Notes: generated by a model from the letters alone, not told the origin. A DNA stretch of 64,000 bases from Pseudomonadota bacterium (GCA_023386155.1 JAEWKH010000148.1:16054-80053); one strand, 5' to 3'. Positions 20,515-28,691 are shown, counted from the first letter of the stretch. A program made the numbers and translations.

Positions 20515-21189
20515 ATGGGTTTCTATGCACGCCATATCGGCCCGCGTCTCGTCAGTTGCCTCTGCGCGATGGAAGGCATCGCGGCCGAGCGCGAGAAGGT
20601 CATCCCGCAGGCCAGCGGTCTGGTGCTGGAGATCGGGATCGGGCCGGGACTGAACCTGCCGCTCTACGATCCGTCTCGCGTCACCCGCGTGATCGGCGTG
20701 GATCCCATCGCGGAGTTTCTGGATCTCGGCCGCGAGCGCCGAAGCCGCTCGCGCGTGCCCCTGGCGATCATCCAGGCGCCGGCCGAGGCGCTGCCGCTGG
20801 CCGATGGCATCATCGACACGGCGGTGATCACCTACACCCTGTGCTCGGTGTCGGATCCGGTCCAGGCCCTGCGGGAGGTGCGCCGCGTGCTGAAACCGAA
20901 TGGGCACGTGCTGTTCCTGGAGCACGGCCTGTCGAGCGATGCCGGCGTGGCGGCGTGGCAGCACCGGCTCAACCCGATCTGGCGCTGGCTCGCCGTGGGT
21001 TGCAACCTGACGCGACCCGTCCAGAAGCTGCTCGACGAGGCCGGATTCACGGTCCAGCGCATCGAATCCTATTATCTCGAAGGCGCGCCGCGGCCGTTCG
21101 GCTTCCTGTGCCGGGGCATCGCCCAGGCGGCACAGGGGCGGAGCGCCGGCTCGGCCTCTCGCGGACCGACGGCTTACCGGGCGGCCTGA
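20515..21189 (+). CDS. class I SAM-dependent methyltransferase (UbiE-like)
   Basis: A 224-aa methyltransferase. The SAM motif LEIGIGPGLNLPLY is near residue 40, the acidic GVDPIAEF near 63, and motif post-I/II EALPLADGIIDTAVITYTL near 95, followed by VLKPNGHVLFLEH. It resembles phosphatidylethanolamine or quinone methyltransferases of the UbiE/PmtA type. The substrate is unknown. Its 3' end overlaps the converging DUF1127 gene by 16 bp. Confidence 0.87.
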   Translation: MGFYARHIGPRLVSCLCAMEGIAAEREKVIPQASGLVLEIGIGPGLNLPLYDPSRVTRVIGVDPIAEFLDLGRERRSRSRVPLAIIQAPAEALPLADGIIDTAVITYTLCSVSDPVQALREVRRVLKPNGHVLFLEHGLSSDAGVAAWQHRLNPIWRWLAVGCNLTRPVQKLLDEAGFTVQRIESYYLEGAPRPFGFLCRGIAQAAQGRSAGSASRGPTAYRAA

Positions 21190-21326
21190 CGGGCGACCGC
21201 GCGGATGTCGCAGCGGCCGAGGCCGAGTTCGGCCAGTTCCCGGTCGTTGAGCGCTTCGAGCTCGCGGAAGGTCTGGCGGAAGCGGCGCCAGGAGGCGAGA
21301 CGGGCGAGGATCATGGACGTGATCAT
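21174..21326 (-). CDS. DUF1127 small basic protein
   Basis: A 50-aa protein with the DUF1127 pattern: an N-terminal Arg-rich helix (LARLASWRRFRQT) and LEALNDRELAELGLGRCDI. DUF1127 proteins bind RNA or affect phosphate, carbon and stress metabolism in Agrobacterium and Rhodobacter. ATG 21326 follows GGAGATTTCC. It is the third of three small minus-strand genes. Confidence 0.85.
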   Translation of the reverse strand: MITSMILARLASWRRFRQTFRELEALNDRELAELGLGRCDIRAVARQAAR

Positions 21327-21362
21327 GGAAATCTCCGTAAGGACTGAAGCCGGCGTTCCGGA

Positions 21363-21464
21363 TTACCAGTCGAGATTGGGGTGGCGGCGAGCGGCGTCTC
21401 GCTGCATCTGGCGGGCGTCTGACAGGATGCTGCGGACGAGGCGGAGGAAGCTGACGAGGATCAC
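21363..21464 (-). CDS. 33-aa small protein in DUF1127 cluster
   Basis: Begins at GTG 21464 after CAGGAG and encodes a hydrophobic-then-basic peptide ending MQRDAARRHPNLDW. Short proteins with a terminal RRxPxL segment commonly accompany DUF1127 genes in Hyphomicrobiales. It lies 36 bp upstream of the DUF1127 gene on the same strand. Function unknown. Confidence 0.6.
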   Translation of the reverse strand: MILVSFLRLVRSILSDARQMQRDAARRHPNLDW

Positions 21465-21499
21465 GGCGGTCTCCTGATGGGGCTTGTGACAGCGGAAGC

Positions 21500-21682
21500 T
21501 CAGGCGCGGTCGAGCGTGAGGCCGTAACGCCGGATCCGGGCAATCTCGCGCTCGGCTCTCCTGCGGTTCGTGTCGGCCACCGCATCGATCACGGCGAGGA
21601 GGATGCGCAGGGCCCGCCCGGGATGCCGAATTTCGGCAGGGCTGTCGGCGGCAATGGGAGCGCTGATCTGCAACGTGCTCAT
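21500..21682 (-). CDS. 60-aa small basic protein
   Basis: Begins at ATG 21682 and encodes MSTLQISAPIAADSP followed by a helical basic half (NRRRAEREIARIRRYGL) that recalls DUF1127 relatives. First gene of the three-gene small-protein cluster; its upstream region to 21800 is AT-rich and probably holds the promoter. Function unknown. Confidence 0.65.
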   Translation of the reverse strand: MSTLQISAPIAADSPAEIRHPGRALRILLAVIDAVADTNRRRAEREIARIRRYGLTLDRA

Positions 21683-21983
21683 CGGGTCTGTCCTGATCCG
21701 GCCCAACGGGGCCTTGTACTTTCGTCTAGTAATGTAGCCCTTATTGTGCGCCGCAAAAGATAGGTCAGCGAATGTGACATATGCACATACTGCATGTTGA
21801 AAAGGTAAATGCTTTGTTGCTATGCATTCAGAGTCTTTTATCGCAGCAGAATGCGCAGAAGCTGGGCAATCCTCCACCATGGGATCTGCTTCGCCGCTGA
21901 TGCGCCGCATGAACCTTATCGGCAGGATGGGGATTGTTCAGGCACGAGGCTGTCTGCCGTCCAAACCATGAGCGAGGCCGAGG

Positions 21984-22649
21984 ATGACGAAGATCCGCGA
22001 GGCGCTGGTGAACAGGATGTGGCGCGGCCAGGATCCTTTCCTGAACTATCCGGGCCGGCTCTACCGGCAGGACCATCAGGGCTGGGGCTCGAGCCATCCC
22101 TACCTGACGGAGGCCGTCGAGGTGCTCCGGCCGTCGGTGGTGATCGAGGTAGGAGTCTGGAAGGGCGGATCCACCATCTCTCTTGCGTCCAGGATGAAGG
22201 AGATGAACCACGACGGGGTCGTGATCGCCGTCGATACCTGGCTCGGGGCCTGGGATCACTGGAACAACGACGAGTGGTTCGCGCATCTGAATTTCATCAA
22301 CGGCTTTCCCGCGCTCTATCACACCTTCGCGGCCAACATCGTCGGGGAGGGTCTGCAGGATTACGTGCTGCCTCTGCCGCTCGACTCGGTGAATGCGGCC
22401 CATGTCCTGCGGCACTTCGATGTGCGGGCCGATGTGGTGCACATCGATGGCGGCCACGACTTTCCCGCCGTCACGTCCGATCTGCGCGAGTGGTGGCCGA
22501 TGCTCCGCCCGGGTGGCGTGCTCATCGGCGACGATTATCCGCACTGGCCCGGCGTGAAGAAGGCCTTCGACGACTTCTTCGCCGCCGAAGGCAGGGTTCC
22601 TTTCGAGTTCGATCCGCCGAAATGCAGGATCTTCAAGCCGCCGGCCTGA
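21984..22649 (+). CDS. class I SAM methyltransferase (Methyltransf_24-like)
   Basis: A 221-aa protein with a Rossmann SAM motif (VVIEVGVWKGGSTISLA near residue 55), acidic motif VIAVDTWLG and DVVHIDGGHDFPAV near 155, then LRPGGVLIGDDY. This layout is typical of CmcI/Methyltransf_24 enzymes with a metal-assisted D-G-x-H motif. Often linked to glycan or antibiotic O-methylation; no such cluster is visible here. Confidence 0.8.
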   Translation: MTKIREALVNRMWRGQDPFLNYPGRLYRQDHQGWGSSHPYLTEAVEVLRPSVVIEVGVWKGGSTISLASRMKEMNHDGVVIAVDTWLGAWDHWNNDEWFAHLNFINGFPALYHTFAANIVGEGLQDYVLPLPLDSVNAAHVLRHFDVRADVVHIDGGHDFPAVTSDLREWWPMLRPGGVLIGDDYPHWPGVKKAFDDFFAAEGRVPFEFDPPKCRIFKPPA

Positions 22650-22653
22650 GCGC

Positions 22654-23133
22654 CTATTGCGATTTGCGCGGATCGTCCGCCGGATTCACATAGGAGATGG
22701 CCCATGGGCCCCGTGTGCTCAGCTGCACGACGGTTTCCTTGTCGATCTGCACGTAATGCTGCGTCCCCGGCGGCATGGCGATGACGCCGCCGGCCGTGAG
22801 GGCTTTCGTCTTTGCGGGATCGACGGTGGCGCCCATGCCGATGCTGAATTCGCCGCTGATGACCGTGACCACCTCGTCGGTCGGGTGGGTGTGCGCCGGG
22901 ATCTTGTAGTTTGCCGGGAATTTCAGCCGCATCACGAAGATGCCGTCCTTCGACGGATCTCCATAGAGAAGCGCCATCTGGGCCCCCTTGGGAAGGGACG
23001 GTGGCCCGTCCTTCCAGGTCATGTCACCCGGATTGGCCATGACGTGCTGATGAGGCTGTTGCGCAAAGGCCGGTGAGAGGAGGGAAAGAAGGGCCGCCGT
23101 GCAAATGGCAGCTCGAGGGAAGAATGACTGCAT
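22654..23133 (-). CDS. secreted cupin-domain protein
   Basis: A 159-aa protein with a signal peptide (about residues 1-24, ending AFAQ) and one cupin barrel. The metal-binding motif is visible as IPAHTHPTDEVVTVISGEF (two His and a Glu) and GTQHYV (third His). Secreted single-cupin proteins of this type are of unknown reaction. ATG 23133 fits the signal peptide. Confidence 0.82.
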   Translation of the reverse strand: MQSFFPRAAICTAALLSLLSPAFAQQPHQHVMANPGDMTWKDGPPSLPKGAQMALLYGDPSKDGIFVMRLKFPANYKIPAHTHPTDEVVTVISGEFSIGMGATVDPAKTKALTAGGVIAMPPGTQHYVQIDKETVVQLSTRGPWAISYVNPADDPRKSQ

Positions 23134-23452
23134 CGCAATCTCCCGGAATGGGTGATGTGGCGGACGCAAACAGAGGCGACCAGGATCGATCGCCTGCCGC
23201 AGGATAGAGGCTCTGCCCTTCATCCTGGCTTGTCAAGAAATGACGGGCCAGGGCCGACGCATCGAAGGGGCCCTCACGGTTCGTTACGCAGGGGCTCGGG
23301 CCTGACCGCGAACGCCCGAAGCCGGGGCTGTTTCCACATCGACGAGGCGCCAGCTTCAGGATTGAGCAACCAATTCGTTCCAAAAGTGGAAACCGCACTT
23401 GGGTCCGATGCCATCGGGTCTTGCAACGATTCACACGAGACGGGCGATCCGG

Positions 23453-24229
23453 ATGTCGACCTGGCGAGACGAGAAGAACCAGAAGGCCCGCGCCCGGCTC
23501 GAGAAGCGTCTCACGGCGCTGTTCCCGGCCTGTGCCCTGTCCCATGCGCTCCGGCAGCCGCTGATCCCGCCGACCCAGCGCCGCGCCGTGGAATCCTACT
23601 GGCGGCATCGCCCGCTCCTGGCCGACCGGCTCGCGCGGGCGCTCGCGGCGAGGAGCGGACAACCGGCGGAATGGCGGTGGCGTCTCGGCTCCGACAAGGA
23701 GTCCGGTCTGCCCCTATCTTTCAGGACGCCGCCTGCACCCTACCGGGAGGTGGCCTTCACCCGTGGCCCGGGGCATTGCTGCGTCTGCGGGCAGCCTGTG
23801 TACCGGCTGGGATGGCATTGCGACCTCTGGGACGACGGCAAGCCGAACAGGAATGCCACGTGGCATGCCGCATGCGTCGTGGCCTGGCAGCTCTGGACGG
23901 CCCCGCCCGATCACCTCAGGATCCTGAAGCTGCGCCAGCAGCGGCGCTGCGCCACGACCGGGCGCCGCCTGCTCAGGACCGCGGAGGTCGATCACCGCGT
24001 TCCGCTCTTCGCCGTCTGGTCCGAGCATCGCTCCCGGCCCTGGCCCGAGCTGCTCGCCTTCTGGGGCGCTCCCAACCTTCAGGTGATCAACAGGAATGCC
24101 CACCTGGAGAAATGCGCCGAGGAAGCCGCCGACCGGGCCAAACGCCGGATTCTCGCAAGCGACACGGCCCTGAAAGAAGAGTTCGCCGTGCCCCTTGCGG
24201 ATCGCATTTCGATCCCCATATCAGGCTGA
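23453..24229 (+). CDS. HNH-like zinc-finger protein, uncharacterised
   Basis: About 258 aa. The N-terminal third is Arg/Leu rich; the middle carries CCVCGQPV, then GWHCD and a WHAAC segment, then RCATTGRRL, VDHRVPL and NLQVINRNAHLEKC. The Cys pairs plus D-H in VDHRVPL and N..H near the end resemble a treble-clef HNH nuclease core. Family not recognised with certainty. No restriction, phage or retron gene is adjacent. Start uncertain: upstream codons lie in a repeat-like segment (23376-23415). Confidence 0.55.
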   Translation: MSTWRDEKNQKARARLEKRLTALFPACALSHALRQPLIPPTQRRAVESYWRHRPLLADRLARALAARSGQPAEWRWRLGSDKESGLPLSFRTPPAPYREVAFTRGPGHCCVCGQPVYRLGWHCDLWDDGKPNRNATWHAACVVAWQLWTAPPDHLRILKLRQQRRCATTGRRLLRTAEVDHRVPLFAVWSEHRSRPWPELLAFWGAPNLQVINRNAHLEKCAEEAADRAKRRILASDTALKEEFAVPLADRISIPISG

Positions 24230-24533
24230 CCCAGCGGACATCGATGTGGACTTCGACAGCGGCGGGCGTCACCGCCAGCGTCGATGGGACCATGCCAGGA
24301 CGGATGTACTCCGGCATGGTCTGTTCCTGCGCCTGCCTGACGATGCAGGCGCCCGACTGGACCCTATCAGCCCAGGCCCGTAGCAGGCGCGGCAGGAGAT
24401 GCGAAGGCATCCCGCCCGTTCGCCCCGGAGCCTGGGCTTTTTCACGTCCGGCCCTGGGATTGCTACGGGTGACAGCCACTGCCGGCAGCGCAATACTGCT
24501 GGGCCATCATCACCACGGAGCGTCGGTACGATC
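24230..24533. other. 304-bp gap
   Basis: No gene is supported. A minus-strand frame from about 24326 has a Met start but runs antiparallel into the HNH-like gene and has no recognisable product. The gap must carry the promoter of the epimerase gene. Confidence 0.4.
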
Positions 24534-25427
24534 ATGAATTCCCCGAAACAGGTTCGCTCTGTCCTCGTCACCGGCGCGGGAGGCAATCTCGGCCAGAAGC
24601 TGATCGCTCATCTGCTGGCCCAGGACTGGTGCGAGCGGATCGTCGCGCTCGACCGCGCGACCCCGGCATCGGCGCCAGCGACGGATCGGGTGCAATGGGT
24701 CGAGGGCAATCTTGCCGATCCCTCCGACAGGCGATGGCACGGGGCCCTGTCCGGGGTCGATGCCGCGGTGCATTTCGCGGCCCAGAACCCCTATCCCGAC
24801 GCGCCCTGGAGCGATGCCTGCGCGTCCTTCGACATGACCCTGGCCCTGCTCGGGGCCGCTGGCCGGGTGGGCGTGCGGCGGATCGTATTCGCCTCCTCCA
24901 ACCATGTGATGGGTCAATACAAGGACCCGCCGCTGGCCGACGGGCTGGCGTCTGGCGCCCTGACGACATCGCTGCCGCCGGGGCCGGGAACACGCTGGTT
25001 CAACGGCACGGAAATGCTCCAGGGCTTCGCCTATGCGGCTTCCAAGCTGATGGGCGAGCGCGCTTGCCTCGCCGAGGCGCAAAGATCGGACGGCGCGCTG
25101 ACCGCCGTCTGCGTCCGGATCGGCTGGTGCCAGCCGGGGGAGAACAGGCCGGAGACGATCAACACGTCAGGGCTGCCCGGTGAAGAGGTGAATGCCGGCC
25201 CGGATACGGAGCGCGACCTGCGGTGGTTCCGCAACATGTGGCTCTCGAACCGGGACTTTGCGTCCGTCATGGAACGGGCGCTCCTCGCCGACCCGCAAGC
25301 GTGGCCGCATCCGGGCATCGTGGTCAACGGCATGTCGGCAAACCGGAACATGCCCTGGGACATCGAGACCACCCGGCTGCTCATCGGATACGAGCCGCGG
25401 GACGACATCTGGGACCATGTCGCCTGA
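24534..25427 (+). CDS. NAD(P)-dependent epimerase/dehydratase (extended SDR)
   Basis: A 297-aa extended short-chain dehydrogenase. The dinucleotide motif VTGAGGNLGQ is near residue 13, and the catalytic pair is YAASK near residue 168, with IVFASSNHVMG supplying Ser. The closest resemblance is to uronate dehydrogenase-like enzymes, which oxidise sugar acids with NAD. The start ATG 24534 is preceded by CGGAG further upstream. No sugar-acid operon is adjacent. Confidence 0.8.
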   Translation: MNSPKQVRSVLVTGAGGNLGQKLIAHLLAQDWCERIVALDRATPASAPATDRVQWVEGNLADPSDRRWHGALSGVDAAVHFAAQNPYPDAPWSDACASFDMTLALLGAAGRVGVRRIVFASSNHVMGQYKDPPLADGLASGALTTSLPPGPGTRWFNGTEMLQGFAYAASKLMGERACLAEAQRSDGALTAVCVRIGWCQPGENRPETINTSGLPGEEVNAGPDTERDLRWFRNMWLSNRDFASVMERALLADPQAWPHPGIVVNGMSANRNMPWDIETTRLLIGYEPRDDIWDHVA

Positions 25428-25589
25428 GCCTGCGTGCGGGAACCGAGGCCAAGATCCGGCCGGGATCCGGGCACGGGCAACCAAGCATGCAATCGTTGCC
25501 ATCGGGTGAAGAGATCGAGCCCTCGAGAGCATGCCAGCCCCACGCGCCGGGCATTTGTGGCGCAGGCCCGGCCTGAGTTATGCAACATC

Positions 25590-26486
25590 ATGGCCCTGCG
25601 CGATTTCTCCCTGATGATTCTGGTCTGCCTCCTGTGGGCGGCCCACACGGTGGTGAGCAAGATCGTCGTCACGGACATGGCGATCCCGCCCCTGTTCTAC
25701 GCGGCCATCCGCTATGGCATCGTCGCCATGCTGGCGCTGCCCTGGCTCCTGCCGATGCCGCGTCCGACCTGGCGTATCCTTCTGGTCGGGTTCCTGATGG
25801 GCGGGGGCGGCTTTGCCCTGTTCTTCTTGGGCATCAGGACGGCGAGCCCGTCGAGCGCTGCCATCGTCTCGCAGCTCGGCCTGCCGATCACCACGCTCCT
25901 GTCGGTCGCTCTGCTCGGGGAGAAAGTCTACTGGAAGCGGGGGCTGGGCATCGCGCTGACATTCATCGGCGGCGTCCTGGTGATGTGGGATCCCGCCGGC
26001 GGCTTTCCCGTTTCCGGCGGGCTTGCCCTCATCCTGGGATCCGCCGCGGCGGGCTCGCTGGCGGCCGTGCTGATGAAGCAGATGGAGGGCGTGAAGCCGC
26101 TCAGGTTCCAGGCCTGGATCGGCATCGCATCCGTCATGCCTCTGACCTTCCTTTCGGCCGGCCTCGAAACCGGTCAGTTCTCCAAGGCGATGGAGGCCGG
26201 GTGGGCCTTCCTGGCGGCCCTCCTGTTCTCCGCCCTGATCGTGTCCCTTGTGGCCCACACGATCTATTACGGGCTCATCGGGAAATATCCCGCCAACCTG
26301 ATCGCGCCGCTCACCATCATGAACCCGCTGATGACCGTGGCCCTCGGGCTTCTCATCACGGGCGACCATTTCGACCTCCGGATGGCGATCGGCACGGGCA
26401 TTGCGCTCTGCGGGGTTCTCATCATCACCCTGCGGCGCAACCACGTCATGCCCCTGGCCGCCCTCGTTTGGGATCGCCAGCGGTAG
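25590..26486 (+). CDS. DMT superfamily (EamA) transporter
   Basis: A 298-aa membrane protein with ten predicted helices in two EamA repeats (about residues 5-135 and 145-285). Members export amino acids or other small metabolites. The second repeat ends IALCGVLIITLRR. It converges on the ornithine cyclodeaminase-like gene 7 bp away. Confidence 0.86.
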   Translation: MALRDFSLMILVCLLWAAHTVVSKIVVTDMAIPPLFYAAIRYGIVAMLALPWLLPMPRPTWRILLVGFLMGGGGFALFFLGIRTASPSSAAIVSQLGLPITTLLSVALLGEKVYWKRGLGIALTFIGGVLVMWDPAGGFPVSGGLALILGSAAAGSLAAVLMKQMEGVKPLRFQAWIGIASVMPLTFLSAGLETGQFSKAMEAGWAFLAALLFSALIVSLVAHTIYYGLIGKYPANLIAPLTIMNPLMTVALGLLITGDHFDLRMAIGTGIALCGVLIITLRRNHVMPLAALVWDRQR

Positions 26487-26493
26487 GAATGGC

Positions 26494-27492
26494 TCAATCG
26501 AGCGAAGCCTCGACGCCAAGGCCGCGGGCCTTCGCCTCGCGCCAGCAATGGCTCGCGCAGGCGAGGTCCTGAGCGGCGATGCCGAGCGAGCGGTAGAGCG
26601 TGATGTCATCGGCCGATGCACGCCCCGCCGCCCGGCCGGCGAGGACCTCGCCGATCTCGGCCAGCACGTGCTCGCGCCGAATGCGGCCGCTCTCGAGGGC
26701 GCGGATGACCTCGCCCGCCTGTGCGAAGGTGGAGGGGCGGTAATCGACATAGATCCTGGAGCGCGCCACCATCTCCTCGTCGATCTCGCGCTTCGAGGGG
26801 ATCGAGGCGCCGACCACGTTCAGGTGGGTGCCCGGCGCCACCCATTCGCCCATCAGGACCGGCTCGGCCGAGGACGTGACCGTGCAGACGAGATCGGCGC
26901 CCTCGACGGCGGTGCGGACATCATCGAAGACGCGGGTCGCGAGGCCGGGATGGCGCTCTGCCGCATGGGCCGCGAAGGCTTCCGCTTTCTCCCGCCTGCG
27001 CCCGGCCACCCGCATTTCCCGGATCGAAGGCCGTGCGCAGAGCATGGCCTCCAGATGGTGTTCGGCCTGCTCGCCCGCTCCGATCATCGCGAGGGTCGCG
27101 CAATCCGGCCGCGCGAGCGCCCGTGTCGCCACCGCGCTGGCGGCGGCCGTGCGCAGGGCCGTCAGGAGTCCGGCATTCATCATGGCGATGGCCGAGCCGT
27201 GTTCGGGCTCGAACAGGACGATCGCTCCCTGGTGGGACGAGTATCCGGCATCGGGGTTGCCGGGAAACAGGCTGACCAGCTTCACGCCGAAGCAGGCCTC
27301 GATCTGTCCATTGCCGGGCATGAGCGCGCCCGGCATGACGCCCATCATGTTGGGCGCGCCGACATCCACCGCCGATCGCAGCGGAAGGTTGGCGGCGCCG
27401 GCCGAGACGGCGATCATCGCTCTCTCGACGATCTCGATGGCGTCTGACATCGGCAGGAGCGAACGGATTTCCTTGTCGGAGAGGACGATCAT
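26494..27492 (-). CDS. ornithine cyclodeaminase/mu-crystallin family protein
   Basis: A 332-aa NAD(P)-binding protein of the OCD/mu-crystallin family. The Rossmann motif MIGAGEQAEHHLEAM is near residue 130, the substrate-side KLVSLFPGNP near 75 and VGASIPSKREIDEEM near 225. Family members include ornithine cyclodeaminase, alanine dehydrogenase and imine reductases; the specific reaction cannot be told. Confidence 0.85.
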   Translation of the reverse strand: MIVLSDKEIRSLLPMSDAIEIVERAMIAVSAGAANLPLRSAVDVGAPNMMGVMPGALMPGNGQIEACFGVKLVSLFPGNPDAGYSSHQGAIVLFEPEHGSAIAMMNAGLLTALRTAAASAVATRALARPDCATLAMIGAGEQAEHHLEAMLCARPSIREMRVAGRRREKAEAFAAHAAERHPGLATRVFDDVRTAVEGADLVCTVTSSAEPVLMGEWVAPGTHLNVVGASIPSKREIDEEMVARSRIYVDYRPSTFAQAGEVIRALESGRIRREHVLAEIGEVLAGRAAGRASADDITLYRSLGIAAQDLACASHCWREAKARGLGVEASLD

Positions 27493-27501
27493 GGTCTTGG
27501 C

Positions 27502-27681
27502 TCACAGATAGTAGTTCGAGATTTTGTAGCCGCGAACGTCCTGAATCTCCACATCCATATCGTAGACGTCGCGGATGACCTCGCATGTCATGATCTCGGC
27601 CGGGGTGCCGTGGCGGAGGACCGCGCCGTCGCGCATGGCGACGAGATAATCCGAGTAGCAGGACGCGAAGTTGATGTCGTG
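27502..27681 (-). pseudogene. C-terminal relic of iron-siderophore ABC transporter ATPase
   Basis: About 60 codons from HDINFASCYSD through the C terminus (PAEIM, VYDMDVEIQDV, KISNYYL) match the end of FepC/VctC-type ATPases. Everything before the H-loop histidine is missing. The relic is joined in frame at HDIN to a TonB-receptor relic, as though a deletion recombined two genes. Confidence 0.75.
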
Positions 27682-27963
27682 GTTCTCGTTGGGCGTGAAG
27701 GTCATCCGCCCGCCGAGATTGCCCTCGCGCGCTCCCGCGATCCCGCTCAGGACCTCGTCCTCGCCGCGGCCGAACCCGCGACCCTAGAGCTGGAGGCCCA
27801 GCATGCGGTGGATGATCGGGGCGCTCGTGTAGAACGACCCCTGCGCCGAGTTGCCGAAATACTGATGCTGCTGGAGCGTTCCGTCCGCCGTGACCGAGGT
27901 CGTCCAGCTGTCGGACACCTTCCGCGTGATGATGTTGATGACGCCGCCCATGGCGTCGGAGCC
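27667..27963 (-). pseudogene. internal relic of TonB-dependent siderophore receptor (FepA type)
   Basis: Reading on the minus strand gives GSDAMGGVINIITRKV, the conserved end of a TonB-receptor plug, then GNSAQGSFYTSAPI, GLQL, a TAG stop at 27784-27786, GRGFGRGEDEVLSGI and GNLGGRMTFTPNENHDI. The stop replaces the Tyr expected in LQLYGRG. The N-terminal plug and most of the barrel are gone, so this is dead. It abuts the IS481 relic at a CCTAGG site. Confidence 0.8.
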
Positions 27964-27968
27964 CTAGG

Positions 27969-28258
27969 TGTTCAGTCCCGGCATTTTATGGAACGGATTG
28001 AACTTGAAGCGTTTTGGCTCGGCTGTCAGATCTTGCAGATGTACTCGTAAGGTGTGAGGCCCTTCAGGGTCTTCAGGTGCCGGCCGAAGTTGTAGGCTGA
28101 GACGAAGTCATCGAGGTGCTGCCACAGCTGATCATGACTATCGGAGGGATAGCGTTTGACCATTGCGCCCTTGATGGTGCGGTTCATCCTCTCGACCTGC
28201 CCATTCGTCCAGGGATGATTGATCTTGGTGAAGCGGTATCAAACCCCGGGATCAAACA
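27969..28258 (-). mobile_element. internally deleted IS481-family element (290 bp)
   Basis: The left end TGTTCAGTCCCGGCATTT and the inverse of 28241-28258 (TGTTTGATCCCGGGGTTT) are imperfect terminal repeats. Between them, on the minus strand, are about 70 codons of a transposase C terminus (HPWTNGQVERMNRT with the last acidic residue of the DDE triad, FVSAYNFGRHLKTL, GLTPYEYIC). A frameshift and stop (28026-28028) precede the family tail FNPFHKMPGLNT. The flank CCTAGG (27963-27968) is an NCTAGN-type IS481 target. Confidence 0.8.
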
Positions 28259-28310
28259 CCTCTAAGGTTCCGGACTTTCAACAGCCTCATCATGTCCGTT
28301 TGAAGCGGCG

Positions 28311-28344
28311 AAAAGAAAGAGCGCTCCGGGATGAGCCGGAGCGC
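28311..28344 (-). terminator. rho-independent terminator of candidate sRNA
   Basis: A perfect 9-bp GC-rich stem with a 6-nt loop followed on the minus strand by TCTTTCTTTT. No protein gene on the minus strand precedes it, which is why a non-coding transcript is proposed. Confidence 0.7.
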
Positions 28345-28369
28345 CAAGGTGGGGGAGGACCGCGAGGAT
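28311..28369 (-). ncRNA. candidate short sRNA with CRP-type promoter
   Basis: Predicted transcript of about 59 nt. On the minus strand the site at 28402-28417 is followed after 20 bp by TAGGAT (28381-28376) as -10. The RNA would contain CCTCCCCC (complement of 28351-28358), then a 9-bp stem GCGCTCCGG/CCGGAGCGC (28321-28344) and a U-rich tail. No open frame is present. The layout resembles alphaproteobacterial sRNAs with anti-Shine-Dalgarno loops; expression is inferred. Confidence 0.5.
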
Positions 28370-28401
28370 GAATTGATCCTAGCGCCTCCGTCGCTGCGCG
28401 C

Positions 28402-28417
28402 TGTGAGCCAGTTCACA
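28402..28417. promoter_or_regulatory. CRP-type site, perfect
   Basis: TGTGAGCCAGTTCACA fits TGTGA-N6-TCACA exactly. It lies in a divergent region between the candidate sRNA (minus) and the small gene at 28521 (plus). Confidence 0.75.
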
Positions 28418-28455
28418 CGAAGCGCCTTCGATGCCGATGAACGAAGGACGCGTTG

Positions 28456-28471
28456 TGTGACTTGCATCTCA
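28456..28471. promoter_or_regulatory. CRP-type site, one mismatch
   Basis: TGTGACTTGCATCTCA (9 of 10 consensus positions). A TACCAT hexamer begins exactly 21 bp downstream (28493-28498), placing the site centre at -41.5 of a predicted start at 28505, 16 bp before the ATG at 28521. Confidence 0.7.
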
Positions 28472-28520
28472 GAGCGGCCCGCTGCTTCCAGGTACCATCA
28501 GGGGAACTCAGGAGGTCGGC

Positions 28521-28691
28521 ATGTGGGTCATCTCTCATATCGTGTTCGCCTATCTGCATTTCGTTCCAGGCGGCAACGGCGGCTGGACGCAAGGAAGCGA
28601 CTATCCCCGGTTCTCGACGGAAGAGCGTCACGGGATCGCCATTCCGTTCGAAGGCTACTGGCGGCGCGTCAGCGAAGAGATGGCGGGCTGA
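28521..28691 (+). CDS. 56-aa small protein in CRP-site regulon
   Basis: Encodes MWVISHIVFAYLHFVPGG then a hydrophilic half ending YWRRVSEEMAG. It is too small for usual ORF cut-offs but has a strong AGGAGG site 5 bp upstream and a class II CRP-type promoter. Its leader GAACTCAGGAGGT (28504-28516) is identical to that of the gene at 31525. The aromatic N terminus could be a membrane-seeking helix. No family recognised. Confidence 0.7.
   Translation: MWVISHIVFAYLHFVPGGNGGWTQGSDYPRFSTEERHGIAIPFEGYWRRVSEEMAG

Noticed and set aside
24087..24479. Minus-strand frame beginning near 24326 (MPEYIRPGMVPSTL)
   Set aside because: It overlaps the HNH-like gene antiparallel and has no family or clear ribosome site.
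27784..27966. TAG codons in the receptor relic as sense-recoded amber codons
   Set aside because: The TAG at 27964 is explained by the IS481 target and transposase end, the gene lacks both termini, and TAG is avoided as sense elsewhere.
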